Positions 48,600 to 59,698 of a stretch of 64,000 bases of DNA are shown here, in pieces; the stretch's first letter is position 1, and each line of letters opens with the position of its first letter. Made by a program: the position numbers and the translations under genes. The notes under the pieces are model-generated. The model was not told the origin of the DNA, made no database searches, and saw only the letters and a program-made list of their open reading frames with translations. The DNA comes from Sebastes aleutianus (taxonomy: Eukaryota > Chordata > Actinopteri > Perciformes > Sebastidae): contig CAKAKS010000060.1 in assembly GCA_916700875.1 (NCBI GenBank), positions 6,880,334 to 6,944,333 of the forward strand, given 5' to 3'.

Positions 48600-49297
48600 C
48601 AGCGCATGTGTGAAAAAGATGTGTCTATCCAAGTGTATGTGTTTTTCTCTGTTCATCTATGCTTGACACCCACATTATCAAAGCAGACACTTGAGTGTTT
48701 GCCATCCCAATGAGGTCATGGCATCCGCATTAAACAGGAAGTTAATAGTCATTGCTTTGGTTATGACTGACTGATATCTTAACGTCTTTTACAGGAAACT
48801 TTGTTGCTAATGATTTTCTCTCTCGGGACGGGATTAAGCAATGGACCAGGCAGTAGACATGACATCGTACCCATGATGGAATTTCAGTTGGTTGATTGAC
48901 TCACTGAATATAAATTACAGTTTAGGCGGGGGGGTGATTCTCAGAAGTTAACACCATTTCTGAATGTGTCAGTCCCATGTTTGGGTTATGCATTTAGTTT
49001 CCATAGCAAAAAGGGAAATCTGGATGGTGGGGTTTCAAAAAAGTTCATGTGGTACTGATCTTGTGATAAGACCGTACAACGTGATCTGTGTGGATTTTGA
49101 CATCATCATCGTGACCCCCTCATATTTGGCTTAGTAGACAGGTGTTCCTCGTTACCTTTGGGTTAGTCACAATTTCTGCTTGATTTGGAAACACATGTCA
49201 AAGCCTCATTATGTTCTCAACAATACCTGCAGGCTTGAAGTTATTTAAGCAGATTGGATTGTGGCAAAGCCAGTAAAACCAGGGGTAATGTGCAAAC

Positions 49298-49958
49298 TAG
49301 GGCTGTCAAAGTTAACACAATAATAACGCGTTAACGCAAATTAATTTTAACGCCAGTAACTTCTTTAACGCAGTAAAGCGTTAGATCTTTCGGAGGTTGT
49401 AGTGGGCTCAGTTTTAAACCTGAGGAACCAATTTTTTACCAACCATATCATACTGGTTTGTCACGAAGGAGGCTAAATAATGCTCCAAACTTACACACAA
49501 TTTTGGTGTGGAAAAACGGGCATGGCCATTTTCAAAGGGGTCCCTTGACCTCTGTTCTCAAGCTATGTGAGTGAAAATGGGTTCTATGGGTACCCACGAG
49601 TCTCCCCTTTACAGACATGCCCACTTTATGATAATCACATGCAGTTTTGGGGCAAGTCATAGTCAAGTCAGCACACTGACACACTGACAGCTGTTGTTGC
49701 CTGTTGGGCTGCAGTTTGCCATGTTATGATTTGAGCATATTTTTTATGCTAAATGCAGTACCTGTGAGGGTTTCTGGACGATATTTGTCAGTGTTTTGTG
49801 TTGTTAATTGATTTCCAATAATAATTATATACATACATTTGCATAAAGCAAGCATATTTGCCCACTCCCATGATGATAAGAGTATTAAATACTTGACAAA
49901 TCTCCCCTTAAGGTACATTTTGAACAGATAAAAAATGTGCAATTAATTTGCGATTATG
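49298..49958 (-). mobile_element. hAT-type MITE, TAGGGCTGTCAA family, copy 5 (inverted)
   Basis: It begins TAGGGCTGTCAAAGTTAACA, which is the reverse complement of the right end of the other copies. The body is their reverse complement, including GGGTTCTATGGGTACCCACG. The far end fades at AATTAATTTGCGATTATGA without the second terminus. It is the only copy in this orientation in the window. Confidence 0.88.
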
Positions 49959-51140
49959 ACCCCGATGTGGCCCCGCAGCCTTACTGTGACCATTAAACCA
50001 AAGAAGAACGGAGTTGATTCAGTTCAAGCAGGAATGGACAATCCCATGGTCAAATCAATCGGATGATTCATCTCTGTGGAACTGAGATGAATCATCTGTA
50101 GCTTAGTGATATTAGTGTATTTGGACAAACTTGCCACTATGAACCTTCATGATGATACGAGGCTGGGATCTACTATCAAGCCAAAGGCCATATCAGTAAC
50201 TTGTAGTCAGTTCATTTATAAAGAAATGGGATGAATAATGATTGGTTGATTATATTAATGAGTGGAAAATATGTTTGACTAAAGCCTTCTATTGATATAT
50301 CAATACCATTGGTCAAGTTACATCCAAAGAATTTGGATGAATGCTTGTATTTTGTTAATGTCAGAGAGCTTGTGGCCAGAGTTGTTATTGTAAAGGCAAC
50401 AGTATGACACGACCCTGCTCAAATCCTGCTCACTATCAGCGAAACCGATAACAGACAATATTACAGTACAATGCAGTCACAGAATGAAAATGCTTTGTGT
50501 GATTCCATCCAATTACTCAGTTTAAAAATCCCCATGCAGATCACTCCGGTACCAAAGCTGGAGCCCAGTAATGTGCTGGAAGCTGCGTGTCCACTATCAG
50601 CCAGCCATAATCACAATCTCTCCCTGTGGATTTAAGGGAAATGAGGAGAGATTGAGATTTCACATTTCTTTCACACTCAATACCCAACTTGGGTAATATC
50701 CTAATATGACAGATGGGTTCTTAGTTGGTTTTGGACAAAAAATCTTCAACTCAGCGCCAGTGTCTGAGGGTGAGTGTAGGAGTTTATAAAAAGATTTATT
50801 AGTGAATGAGATAAAAACTTAATTAACATCTGAGATTACAAGCTGAAAGCTGGTTTTGCTCAAAATGCTGTTTTTCTCGAGATACTAGTAGAGTAAGAGA
50901 ATATCATTTTATAATGTCAGTATAGATACTATGGATTATTACAATTCACTTCTTTATCAAAGTAGAGTTTGAGTTTCTGTTGGCATTTACACTTTCATAC
51001 TCACCATGTACCAGTGGCGGACTAAATAAAATAGGGCACCAGCTGCAGGAGGTGATGCACTAGTGTGCAGAAGGTTTTCTGACATTTAGGGCATCATGTT
51101 TTTTTAATTTTAAGGTCACCCCAGCATTTTCCTCTCTGGA

Positions 51141-51620
51141 AGGGCAGCCTAGAGGGCACTTTATCATGTTTTCTCCACTGGAATGGCACCCTAGAGGGCA
51201 CTTTATCATGTTTTCTCTACAAGAAGGGCACCCTAGAGGGCACTTTATCATGTTTTCTCTTCCAGAAGGGCACCCTAGAGGGCACTTTATCATGTTTTCT
51301 CTACTAGAAGGGCACCATAGAGAGCACTTTAACATGTTTTCTCTGCTAGAAGGACACCCTTGAGGGAACTTTATCATGTTTTCTCTTCCAGAAGGGCACC
51401 CTAGAGGGCACTTTATCATGTTTTCTCTACTAGATGGGCACCATAGAGAGCACTTTAACATGTTTTCTCTACTAGAAGGACACCCTTGAGGGAACTTTAT
51501 CATGTTTTCTCCACTGGAAGGGCACCCTAGAGGGAACCTTATCATGTTTTCTCCACTGGAAGGGCACCCTAGAGGGCACTTTATGTTCAATCTACCATTG
51601 GGGCATCCAAGAGGGCACTA
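51141..51620. repeat. 42-bp minisatellite, about 11.5 copies
   Basis: Units start at exact 42-bp steps (51141, 51183, ... 51561). The consensus contains GGGCACCCTAGAGGGCACTT and TATCATGTTTTCTC. The 11th unit decays after 51585, and a divergent partial unit follows at about 51600. Because 42 is divisible by three, both strands stay open for long stretches. The minus-strand frame repeats a 14-residue motif around ENMIKCPLGCPSSR. I see no ATG-led, domain-bearing or promoter-linked gene here. Units 4-6 and 7-9 form a 126-bp higher-order duplication. Confidence 0.95.
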
Positions 51621-53680
51621 GTGCTATGTACCACTTATTTCAGTCCAGTTTTGTTTGTCACCTTGGCATGCTGGCCTTGTCAAGCCATTATACAGTACAG
51701 GCAGCTTTGGGCTCCACTCTCATGTAAGTCCCTTGGTGGGTATTTCATCATTTTGGTTTTTGAGGTTAGAGATCTTCGAATTAGAGAGCAGATGTGATTA
51801 TGGTTTCTTAGCATGCCTGGGGGCGCCACAAGCAAAATGAAAAAAAAAAGTGAAAAAATGAACTCTTACAGTATTTAAGTTTCAAAAGTCAGTGCAGTAA
51901 CCAGTTTTAATTTTCATCACAAGTTTCCCCCTCTCCACTGTCATCTTGTCACCTACGGTATACTCAATATTAACAAAATGATAACTAAAATTAAATCATT
52001 AGCTTCTACATCAGGGTTAAATGATAGGTTCATATATGTACATTTAATGGGTTATTGGTTGCTGAAATTGTTCCTCCCGTACATACTTGCTGCAAAGAAA
52101 CCCTCTCCTAAAGCAACCATTGTACAAATGCGCATTTGAGTACTGTTTTGAAGTAGGATTAAAATAAATGTGAACCTATTCTTTAATTCAACTAATTTCA
52201 GATTCAGATAAAGCCTCATCTTCCTACACAGCCATTTCTATTGGTGTTTTCCAGTCAGTTGAACATTGTTAGTGTAAGGCCAGGCTTAATCCATGTGCAT
52301 GAAAACACCACATGTGGCTGACTGGGTTTTCTCAGTGTCACAACAGTTGGATAAGTCACAAAGAGGCAAAACAGCTTCTTATTTTTCATTCTTGTTATCC
52401 TACGTGTCCAGTTCATCTGTGTCACTGCTGTTTTGTGTTGTTTTTTTTCTTCCACTGCTTGAGTCAGAGCAGTGATGAATTAAAACAAGAGCGGCAGTCG
52501 CTTTTTGAAGTTTGAGGAGAGACATTATTATGACTTCTCCCTTAAAGGTCAAGTTGAGCCACAGTGACGGGGGGAGGAAGAGAGGGGTTAAAGGAGAGAG
52601 AAGTGTTGAAATAACAAATTGGTCCTCGCAGATGGCGCTGAGGCATGGCAGAGTGGGTTCACCACCACAACATTTTGACCATAATTAACACCAATGCAGT
52701 TCTACTGAAAATCTTAAAGACAGGGGCTGATGCTTAGAAGTTAAGGGAAGTGTTTTGAAGTCAAATTAAAAGGTTTCCCTCTCATCCAGTACCCGGTCAC
52801 TTAAAGAGAGAGTAGGAGCAGAATGGCAGAAAACCCAGTTATTTTCAAAGTTTTCGTCAAACCACCACCATCTTAACTGGTCTTGATTATAATGTTAGGG
52901 CTGGTTTAGGGAATCATCTAGTGGTTCTCCACCCTTAGGCTTAACCTTAACCTCTGCCACCTGGCTGTTTACACCACTCTGCCACTTTCCCTGTGAGCAA
53001 GTCCACTGAGCTGGAGATCTGAGAAATTATGTCATTTCCACTCAGCCGACAGGGAGAAGGGGATGATCTTGAAGAAAGTGAATTCAGGCTTTGATTAAGA
53101 ATGTTATTGTAAAGAAATCTGCCTTCAAACAGCGAGGAAAGACTGCAGCGGAGAGAAACATAGAAGGTCTCGACCAGGGTCCCCCCGCGCTCTTTGACCT
53201 CACGAGTAATTTGTTTTTCTTGAGTCAGATTGGCTAAACGTTCGGCACATCGAGGCGACGAGCCAAAGTGTAAATCTTCAAAAACGCTTTTCAGTGTTTC
53301 ACTCTGGTCACAACCCCTCTGAGAGAGTACTGAACCCCCCCACACCCACCCCACCACACCCCCTTGTCTCTCTAGACTCTTTCTTTCTCCTTCTCACGTT
53401 CTCTCTCCTCCCTGTCGAACTGTTGCAAGTTTGAAGTTGTGTTGGCAGCTGGGCTGACACAGAGAGTTCAGTTAGGTGGAAGGTCGGCCACGCTGCCTCA
53501 GGAGGGGAGAAGGCTTTAGATCTCCCTACGTATTTATGGTTCTGCTCCCGTATTGTGACCATAATCTCACATTGTTTTGACAAATGAGTTTCCTTGTCAT
53601 GTATGACCTCACTGTAGCACAGATGTGCTGTATGCACGGATGGACATTTGACCAGCCCGCTTCTCTTTTGTTCTGTATGT

Positions 53681-54797
53681 AGGGCCAGTGTAAGGCATAT
53701 AGGCCACATAGGCGGTCACCTGGGGCGCCACCTTCTGGGGACCGCTGGTCGCCCTCTAAAAAAATAAATTAATAAATATATTTTTTTTTTAAATGCCGGT
53801 GGGCGCTCTTCCTCATTTTCTGCATTGAGGTAACAAATTAACAAATAATTAAATAAAGAAAGAAATACACTTTTCACCCCTGTAACTCTCTACCTCACAC
53901 TTTTACATCTGCGCGGCCGCACTTATTTGTTAATGAAAGTGCAAAATGTAGTGAAATTGACTAAACACTTTTAAGCCATCAATATCAGGGACCAATTTTT
54001 TATTTATTAGGGATGTGACGATGAGGAAATTCTCCCACCAGTTAATAAACTTTTGACAACACCGGTGTTACCGATTACACCGGACATTTTACAAGAAAAG
54101 ATGGCGGTCGATATATGTAGAGCGCTTCCTTTGATATTTAATGTTGGATGGCTGTGTGTCTGAGCTTTCGCCACAGGTTTCCACCTGGCGCTGCTCCACT
54201 GCGCACAACGGCTGTGACCGCTCCGTCCTGCTCACGGCGAGTACCTCATTAACGTTAGGGTTCACTTATAGCATTGGGTTTAAATCTGAAATATTGCCAA
54301 ATAGGTGCTTTTGCTTTTTGCTTTGACACCAAATCCTCCGCCATCATTTTGTCTGTCAACTCTCTCTCTCATCCCGTGTGTTAAATCTGACTCCTGCTAC
54401 TCTGTGCTGAGACTACGTACGGAGCAGAAACACTTTCACTTTCAGTTTGTAGCGTTCGTTGTCCAACTATGTATTGATAACATGGCGCTGATACGAAAAA
54501 ATAAACTAAATGGGTTTTGTTTCTGTAAAAAATGCAAAACGACGGTGGGGACAATGGGTACGTAATGTAATTGGTGTGTGCCTGACCACCGTGTAACACC
54601 GGTAACAGCGACCACCACAGCAAGTCTATTATTTATATTATAATAAATACAGTTATTTATGAAAAAAAAAATCTTCCTTTTTGTCTTAAAACCATTGTGA
54701 TGTCCGATGCGTGTTGAGGTTTATGGGGCTAGGGTTAGGGTCCTGGGGGGTTGAACCCCAGCTCTAACCATAAGGGCTAGAGCCAGCCCTGACCTGA
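53681..54797. mobile_element. Composite hAT region (outer element)
   Basis: The left part AGGGCCAGTGTAAGGC with TAGGCGGTCACCTGGGGCGC is typical of a vertebrate hAT terminus. Near the right end is GGGCTAGAGCCAGCCCTG, an imperfect inverted match to it. CTGTATGT occurs at 53673-53680 and at 54798-54805, an exact 8-bp repeat that could be the TSD. However, seven bases lie between CCCTG and the right repeat, so the right end is not certain. A second hAT-like element sits inside. Confidence 0.55.
54008..54618 (+). mobile_element. hAT-like element nested in the composite region
   Basis: It starts TAGGGATGTGACGATGAGG and contains ACACCGGTGTTACCGATTAC. Near the right edge, CCGTGTAACACCGGTAACAG is an inverted counterpart. 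The outer right terminus is missing. A short frame at about 54484-54565 (FCFCKKCKTTVGTMG) vaguely resembles a BED-type zinc-finger start of a transposase, but this is weak. Confidence 0.55.
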
Positions 54798-55549
54798 CTG
54801 TATGTTGTGTGTGTGTGGATTAAGATGAAGGGCGCATGTAGCAAAGGCTTGCAGCAGTATGCACTTCATGACACTTTATTTAAAACTAAGTTAGTGTTTT
54901 GTACTCTGTAATATTGTGTAATGAAGAAAGCATCTAAAACACCCGCCTGCAGACTGTCTGCAGATACAGATGTAGTGATCTTAGAAATAACGCCGGCCAT
55001 GTTGTGGCCAACAATCCAAGGAAATGTGTGGGAAATGGTTGGAAAATTGTCACCATTGTGAAGTTGTTTGGATGTCAAACGATAGGACGGAGTCTGTTTA
55101 TTGCTGTCGTCCTTTGTCTGTGTGTGTACACCCAGCCACACACATGGATGTGCTCCACGTCGAAGTGATGGATACAAAGCTGAAAAGGTTGAGAGCCAAG
55201 CTGTTTGCCTCTTATTTGGACGTGAGGAGAACAGAGCCTTCTACATCCAACCGCACGAGTACACACACACACACTTGCAGCCATAATGAGCTTCCACATC
55301 AGCTGTTTTCCACCAGCCAGTTTATTGTGTGCGGCCTTCAATTTCTACTTGCAACAGCAGCAGGTCTGTTCAGCACCAGTAAACAGGAACTTTGTTGTCT
55401 CCCTACCAAAATCTTCTAAACAAAGACTCTTGTTGTTTACTTGCCTTTTGCTCGAGGATAAATAAAGGGCAAGGAGACTAACCTCTGATGTCTGGTGTCT
55501 TCTGTCTCTGTTTGTATGTGTGTGTGTCCTGCTCTGTCCCATCCTGCAG

Positions 55550-55705
55550 CTGCTGCACATCTGCATCGAGGGATGGGGGAACTGGCGCTGGTCAGAGGCC
55601 TTCAGCGTGGACAACGTGGGGACTCTGCTGAGGACCATTCACTACAAAGGACGCACAGCTTCACTCATCATCAAGGTGGTGCAGCTCAACGGTGTCCAGA
55701 AGCAG
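55550..55705 (+). CDS. vps13b: vps13b internal exon I
   Basis: This is a 156-bp symmetric exon (52 codons, phase 0 both ends) between CATCCTGCAG and AAGCAG|GTACAG. It encodes LLHICIEGWGNWRWSEAFSV, then DNVGTLLRTIHYKGRTASLI and IKVVQLNGVQKQ. The W..W(S)..FSVD..G pattern is characteristic of VAB repeats of VPS13 proteins, which bind adaptors that place the protein at particular membranes. Human VPS13B is nearly the same in this segment. It joins exon H upstream and exon J downstream in frame. Confidence 0.97.
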
Positions 55706-58021
55706 GTACAGTCACTTTTTACTCAGGCCGTAACACACCCGGGGGCGTTTTTTTCATGCATTTAATTTGCACGTCAGTATATTTTTTCAAGCTGTAGTTT
55801 TTGTTATGAATACTTGAACATGAATGTTAAGTTGCAAAAAAGCAATATTTATTTCCGCAACAGGTCGATTTTCTGCGCTTTCGCACAGCGAATTAAAGGC
55901 ATCAAGAAATCACGATGTGTGGAACCGAGTTGCGCCTATATTTATAAAACAACATGGAGGCTCCGCAGACCAGATCCACTCCTTCCATTCTTACTTTTCA
56001 CAATAAAAGCCCTGGAATATAATATTCGCAGGCGAGTATTTCGCATTGTCGTGTCGTTTATTCGTGACGCCCCCTAGTGTATAACAGCCTTTGCTGTCTG
56101 TTTTTGTTTGGGTTTTTTTTTTGTCATGTCTTCATAGTAATGAAAAGCATTCTAAACCTCTTAAATATAAACATTGAGAAAATATGCAAGAAAAGAACAT
56201 TTTGTAAACTATTTCTTCATCCGGCCAACGTCATAACACAAACATTACATGTTTTTATTTATTTCAATGTGCTACATTACATACATGTCTATTTTGCTAT
56301 AATACTTAAGATATGAGACGTGAATGTGAAAAGTATTGTATTTGTTATTCTAAGAACATGTTTAGCCAAAAAATGATTTTAACACAATATCTACTTACTG
56401 GCTTTTTCCTGAGCTTTCAGCCTCATTTGTCTTCATCACTGGATGGAGTTTGCTCAGTTGTCAGACTTGTCATGTTTTGTTTTTTCCTGGAAATGATCAA
56501 ATGTCATCTATACGCATCAAGGTTAACCAGAGTAATGACTGAACTTTGTAGTTAGTTTAAGCAATAAAAGGAAAACAATGGTGAGCGTTACCCAACCAGG
56601 ATTTCATATACAGAAAATCCAAGGAAAAAAGACTCACAGCACTGGCAACTCTTTTTAATTGAGTAGATTTGTGGTGAGAATACACCACAGCAATAAACAA
56701 GGCCCAGTTTCCAACAAAACCAAGAATGTATGGACTGCATTCTGTTTTTGTCAGTTTTCATAATCTGTTTTATAGCACTAAAACAAAAGCTTATGAACAC
56801 AATGTGCCCCATCTATCCACAAAGAAGATCACAGGGAATCATAAACCAGCCACGTTCCCCCTTTTTACACCGAGAACGCTGGTGAATCATGTTCGGATTT
56901 TTTCCACAAATACGAGTTGTCGTCGTCGTATTCCTGAAAACGCAGAGATGCCGTCACATTATAGCGGTGACACTTTGTTATGTAAACAGTGTCAAGTGTC
57001 GCTCATGTCTCCCTCTCGTCCTCCAGACAAAACAGACTCGGCCTCTCGCATTCCTTCCTCCGTCTGTCCCACACTTTGTTTACATCTTGTTCCCATTGGA
57101 TCCAATGATAGGGTATGAGTGTTGGTCACATCCAATTCACAACACAAATCCTCAGAGAGGGACTAGCGGCTGCCACTACAGAGGAAGTTGGCTCCCGCCT
57201 GCTTGAGCATACCTTGTCTAGTGTTTTTTTTAGGGCCAGGGGGGATTCATCCTCCAAGTGTCACACACTGCTGTACTGTCCCTCTCTGTCTAGCTATGGT
57301 CTGTTATTGTGACAGCCTCTTCATCATTTATATATAAAAATCCCCCTCGCAGCTAGCTGCTGACGTGAGCGTGCGTCTGTGAACGGATATAAAGTGATGA
57401 TTGATGGAGAGATTTCCCTCATTAGGGGCCGAGATCTTTCGCTCCAGGATCATTATCTGTGCCACAACCTGCAGAACACACACAGCCACATCATGTGCAC
57501 GTGCAGACATAAACACACTCACAGAGAGTGGTGGAAGCAATCAATTCTGAGCACAATTAGATGTGTCAGTCCCAGATGAGAGCTCCCTGGTGGCTGTGGC
57601 TTGGCTCTATGCATGTGCATTTATGTCCATAAATACCTACATAACATATGCATATGACCACACAAGTACAGATCCTATGTACAGTACGTATATCGGTGGT
57701 ACATGATGTAAGACTAAAGGAAGTATTGTCTGAACTTGGGTGTGTTATACTGTATATGGAGTGATAGACAGTGACCTTGGAAAATGATCAGGCAGTGAGG
57801 AAGAAATCAGAGCAATCCTTTGATAAAAACAGACAGCAGCAGTGCAGCTATAGAGGCTTCGAGCCCTGGGAATCACTTTTAGTAACAGTGAAAGTTGAAT
57901 TTGAAGTTTTACTGATCCTTAATGCTTGAGGGTGGGATGCATTTCTCAGCACCAGTGACCTTTCATTGGGGAAGATTTGACGGGTGATGACTTTCAGCTA
58001 AAAATATGTAATGCATCCCCA

Positions 58022-58605
58022 TTTCTTAAAGGGATAATTTGACAATTTTCAACCAGCTTTGTCACATTACAGTGTGGGTAGTATATGCAAATGAACAGTG
58101 TTTAACGGTAAAGTTGATAACGTTCAGCCACCAGATGTCACATTCTCCCTCCACCGTTTCATTGCATTCACCTCAAAAGAAATGGTTGCCAGTTCGTTGC
58201 ACAACCTGCATATTTTATGGTTGAGTGGGATGACTCAGAGAGACAGTCATGTCAAGTGATGAATCTTTTGTGGTAGAGTAAAAGTCATTTTGCAACATGT
58301 AGCTATAGGCCTACATTGTTGCCATGGTAAATATTCACTTTTTCTGCAGCCTGATGGAGAGACCAGTGTGAAACTCAGCCATTTATCCATTTTTTCCACA
58401 TTAACTGGCAACTTGATCACTGACGACCCTGAGATACCACACGATACCAACGTCATTATACTATTGACTCACAGGCCTTGTTAGAAGTTGGAACCAAACG
58501 TCAGATATCATTCACAGATATAAACAAAACATTTATTTTGGACCCGCCAAAAATTTTAAAATGATTAATTCAAAGTCATAATATTTTTTTGAGAAAAAGC
58601 CATAC

Positions 58606-58653
<48 letters not shown>

Positions 58654-59045
58654 GGCACCTTTCTGAAAGCACTGTGGATGTTTTTTTTTTGTTTTTTTTA
58701 AATGATTCGTCTGCATAAAAATGTTATCAATATAACCTTTAACTTCCCTCCATGTCGGAACACCCAGAGTTCCCCGCTCATTTGCCAGCAAAAGACTTTT
58801 GCCGGCTCTAGAGCTGTGTTCGAACTACGGATTGGACTTCTGCATTTTTTTTGTTTGAACAACAGCCCTAGAGCCGGCAAAAGTCCGCCAAAACGCATCA
58901 CCCGGCAGGCTTTTGTTGGCAAATGAGCGGGGAGCCGCGGGTGCTGGCAACGTGGAGGTTAAATATTGTTCATTTGCATATATTACCCACATTGTAATGA
59001 TACAAAGCTGACTGAAAATCAGCAAAATTTCCCTTTTTAGCTAAA
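58022..59045. repeat. Two copies of one repeat in inverted orientation
   Basis: 58022-58113 (AAAGGGATAATTTGAC..., CAGCTTTGTCACATTACA, TATGCAAATGAACAGTGTTTAAC) matches the reverse complement of about 58955-59037 (GTTAAATATTGTTCATTTGC..., AAGCTGACTGAAAATCAG). The inner right part is itself a hairpin: CGCTCATTTGCCAGCAAAAG near 58778-58797 and CTTTTGTTGGCAAATGAGCG near 58911-58930, with GCCGGCTCTAGAG / CTAGAGCCGGC inside. It looks like two related foldback-type elements facing each other. Confidence 0.75.
58606..58652. repeat. TTA trinucleotide microsatellite
   Basis: About 15 uninterrupted TTA units, located between the two inverted repeat copies. Confidence 0.95.
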
Positions 59046-59431
59046 ATCTCACTGAGGTTAACTAGTTAGTGCCATAATTGGAATTCTGTTAGCAATTCTC
59101 ACACACACTATTCCTGGATACTACTTTTTTATGATTTTGCCGTTTAAAGTTCCCACTTTTTCACTAACATCCCTCATATACTGTAGCAGTGATATTGGGC
59201 TTGTGAAATATGATATATAACAGTCAAAAAGCCATTGCTCTGGAGCTGAAAGAGTGTCAAACTCTCATTTGTGTGTTTTAAGCATAACCCATCTTTCTGT
59301 TAGGTCATGCTCAATGAAGAGAGAACGTAAAATCTTCTTTTGAGGGCATTATAAGATCACAGGCAACAGGACATCTCTACATTCAGGGCTCTGTTAAACT
59401 GTAACATAACCTGTGACCTTCTTCTCTCTAG

Positions 59432-59698
59432 GTAATAATCTGTGGGCGGCAGGTGATGTGCAGCTACCTGACCCAGGACATTGAGCTGCGGGTGGTGCAG
59501 CACTACGTGGGGCCCGACAGTCAGACGGTGGTCAGGGAACACTGTGACTGCCTGGAGGCAGGGGCCAAGTTACCGTCGTATGTGCTGGAGGACGCCGAGA
59601 TGACGGAGCTGTGTGTGAGGGCCAGAGGAGATGAAGACTGGTCCCAGGATGTTCAGCTGGAGAGGAGGGAGAAGGGCAACAGCAGCTCTGTTGTACAG
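59432..59698 (+). CDS. vps13b: vps13b internal exon J
   Basis: This is a 267-bp symmetric exon (89 codons, phase 0 both ends), the longest in the window. The acceptor is TCTTCTCTCTAG and the donor is GTACAG|GTACGG. It encodes VIICGRQVMCSYLTQDIELR, then VVQHYVGPDSQTVVREH, CLEAGAKLPSYVLEDAEMTE and LCVRARGDEDWSQDVQLE, ending SSSVVQ. The ICGRQ..CSYL.Q.IEL.VVQHY.G.D and ELCV.A.GDEDWS.DV blocks are shared with human VPS13B. It lies in the VAB region. Only the short SSSVVQ-proximal part (ERREKGNSS) differs notably. Confidence 0.97.

Larger units (their letters stand above)
36164..55549 (+). other. vps13b: vps13b intron H-I (19,386 bp)
   Basis: The largest intron in the window. Exons H (ends KSPQ) and I (starts LLHICIEGW) are adjacent in the human protein, so no missing exon is implied. 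Identified contents are CA runs (36173-36219 and 36854-36890), a MITE (37631-38156), a probable fish repeat (39140-39560), a hAT element (44674-45199), a GT run (48562-48599), an inverted MITE (49298-49958), a 42-bp minisatellite (51141-51620) and a composite hAT region (53681-54797). A remnant with GGTATCGAAACA near 43120 may be a decayed hAT copy. In 40130-42700, 45200-48500 and 49960-51100 I see nothing that I can name. Confidence 0.8.
55706..59431 (+). other. vps13b: vps13b intron I-J (3726 bp)
   Basis: GT-AG intron. The main structure is the inverted-repeat pair 58022-59045 around a TTA microsatellite. Small runs of CA occur near 57475-57540. The remaining sequence (55706-58020 and 59046-59431) shows no gene or named repeat. 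Confidence 0.85.

Noticed and set aside
51141..51585. CRISPR-like regular array
   Set aside because: The whole 42-bp unit is repeated without distinct spacers, in a vertebrate intron. It is a minisatellite.
51060..51590. 176-codon repetitive frame on the minus strand
   Set aside because: It is produced by the 42-bp minisatellite, whose unit length is a multiple of three. It has no ATG at its start and no gene context.
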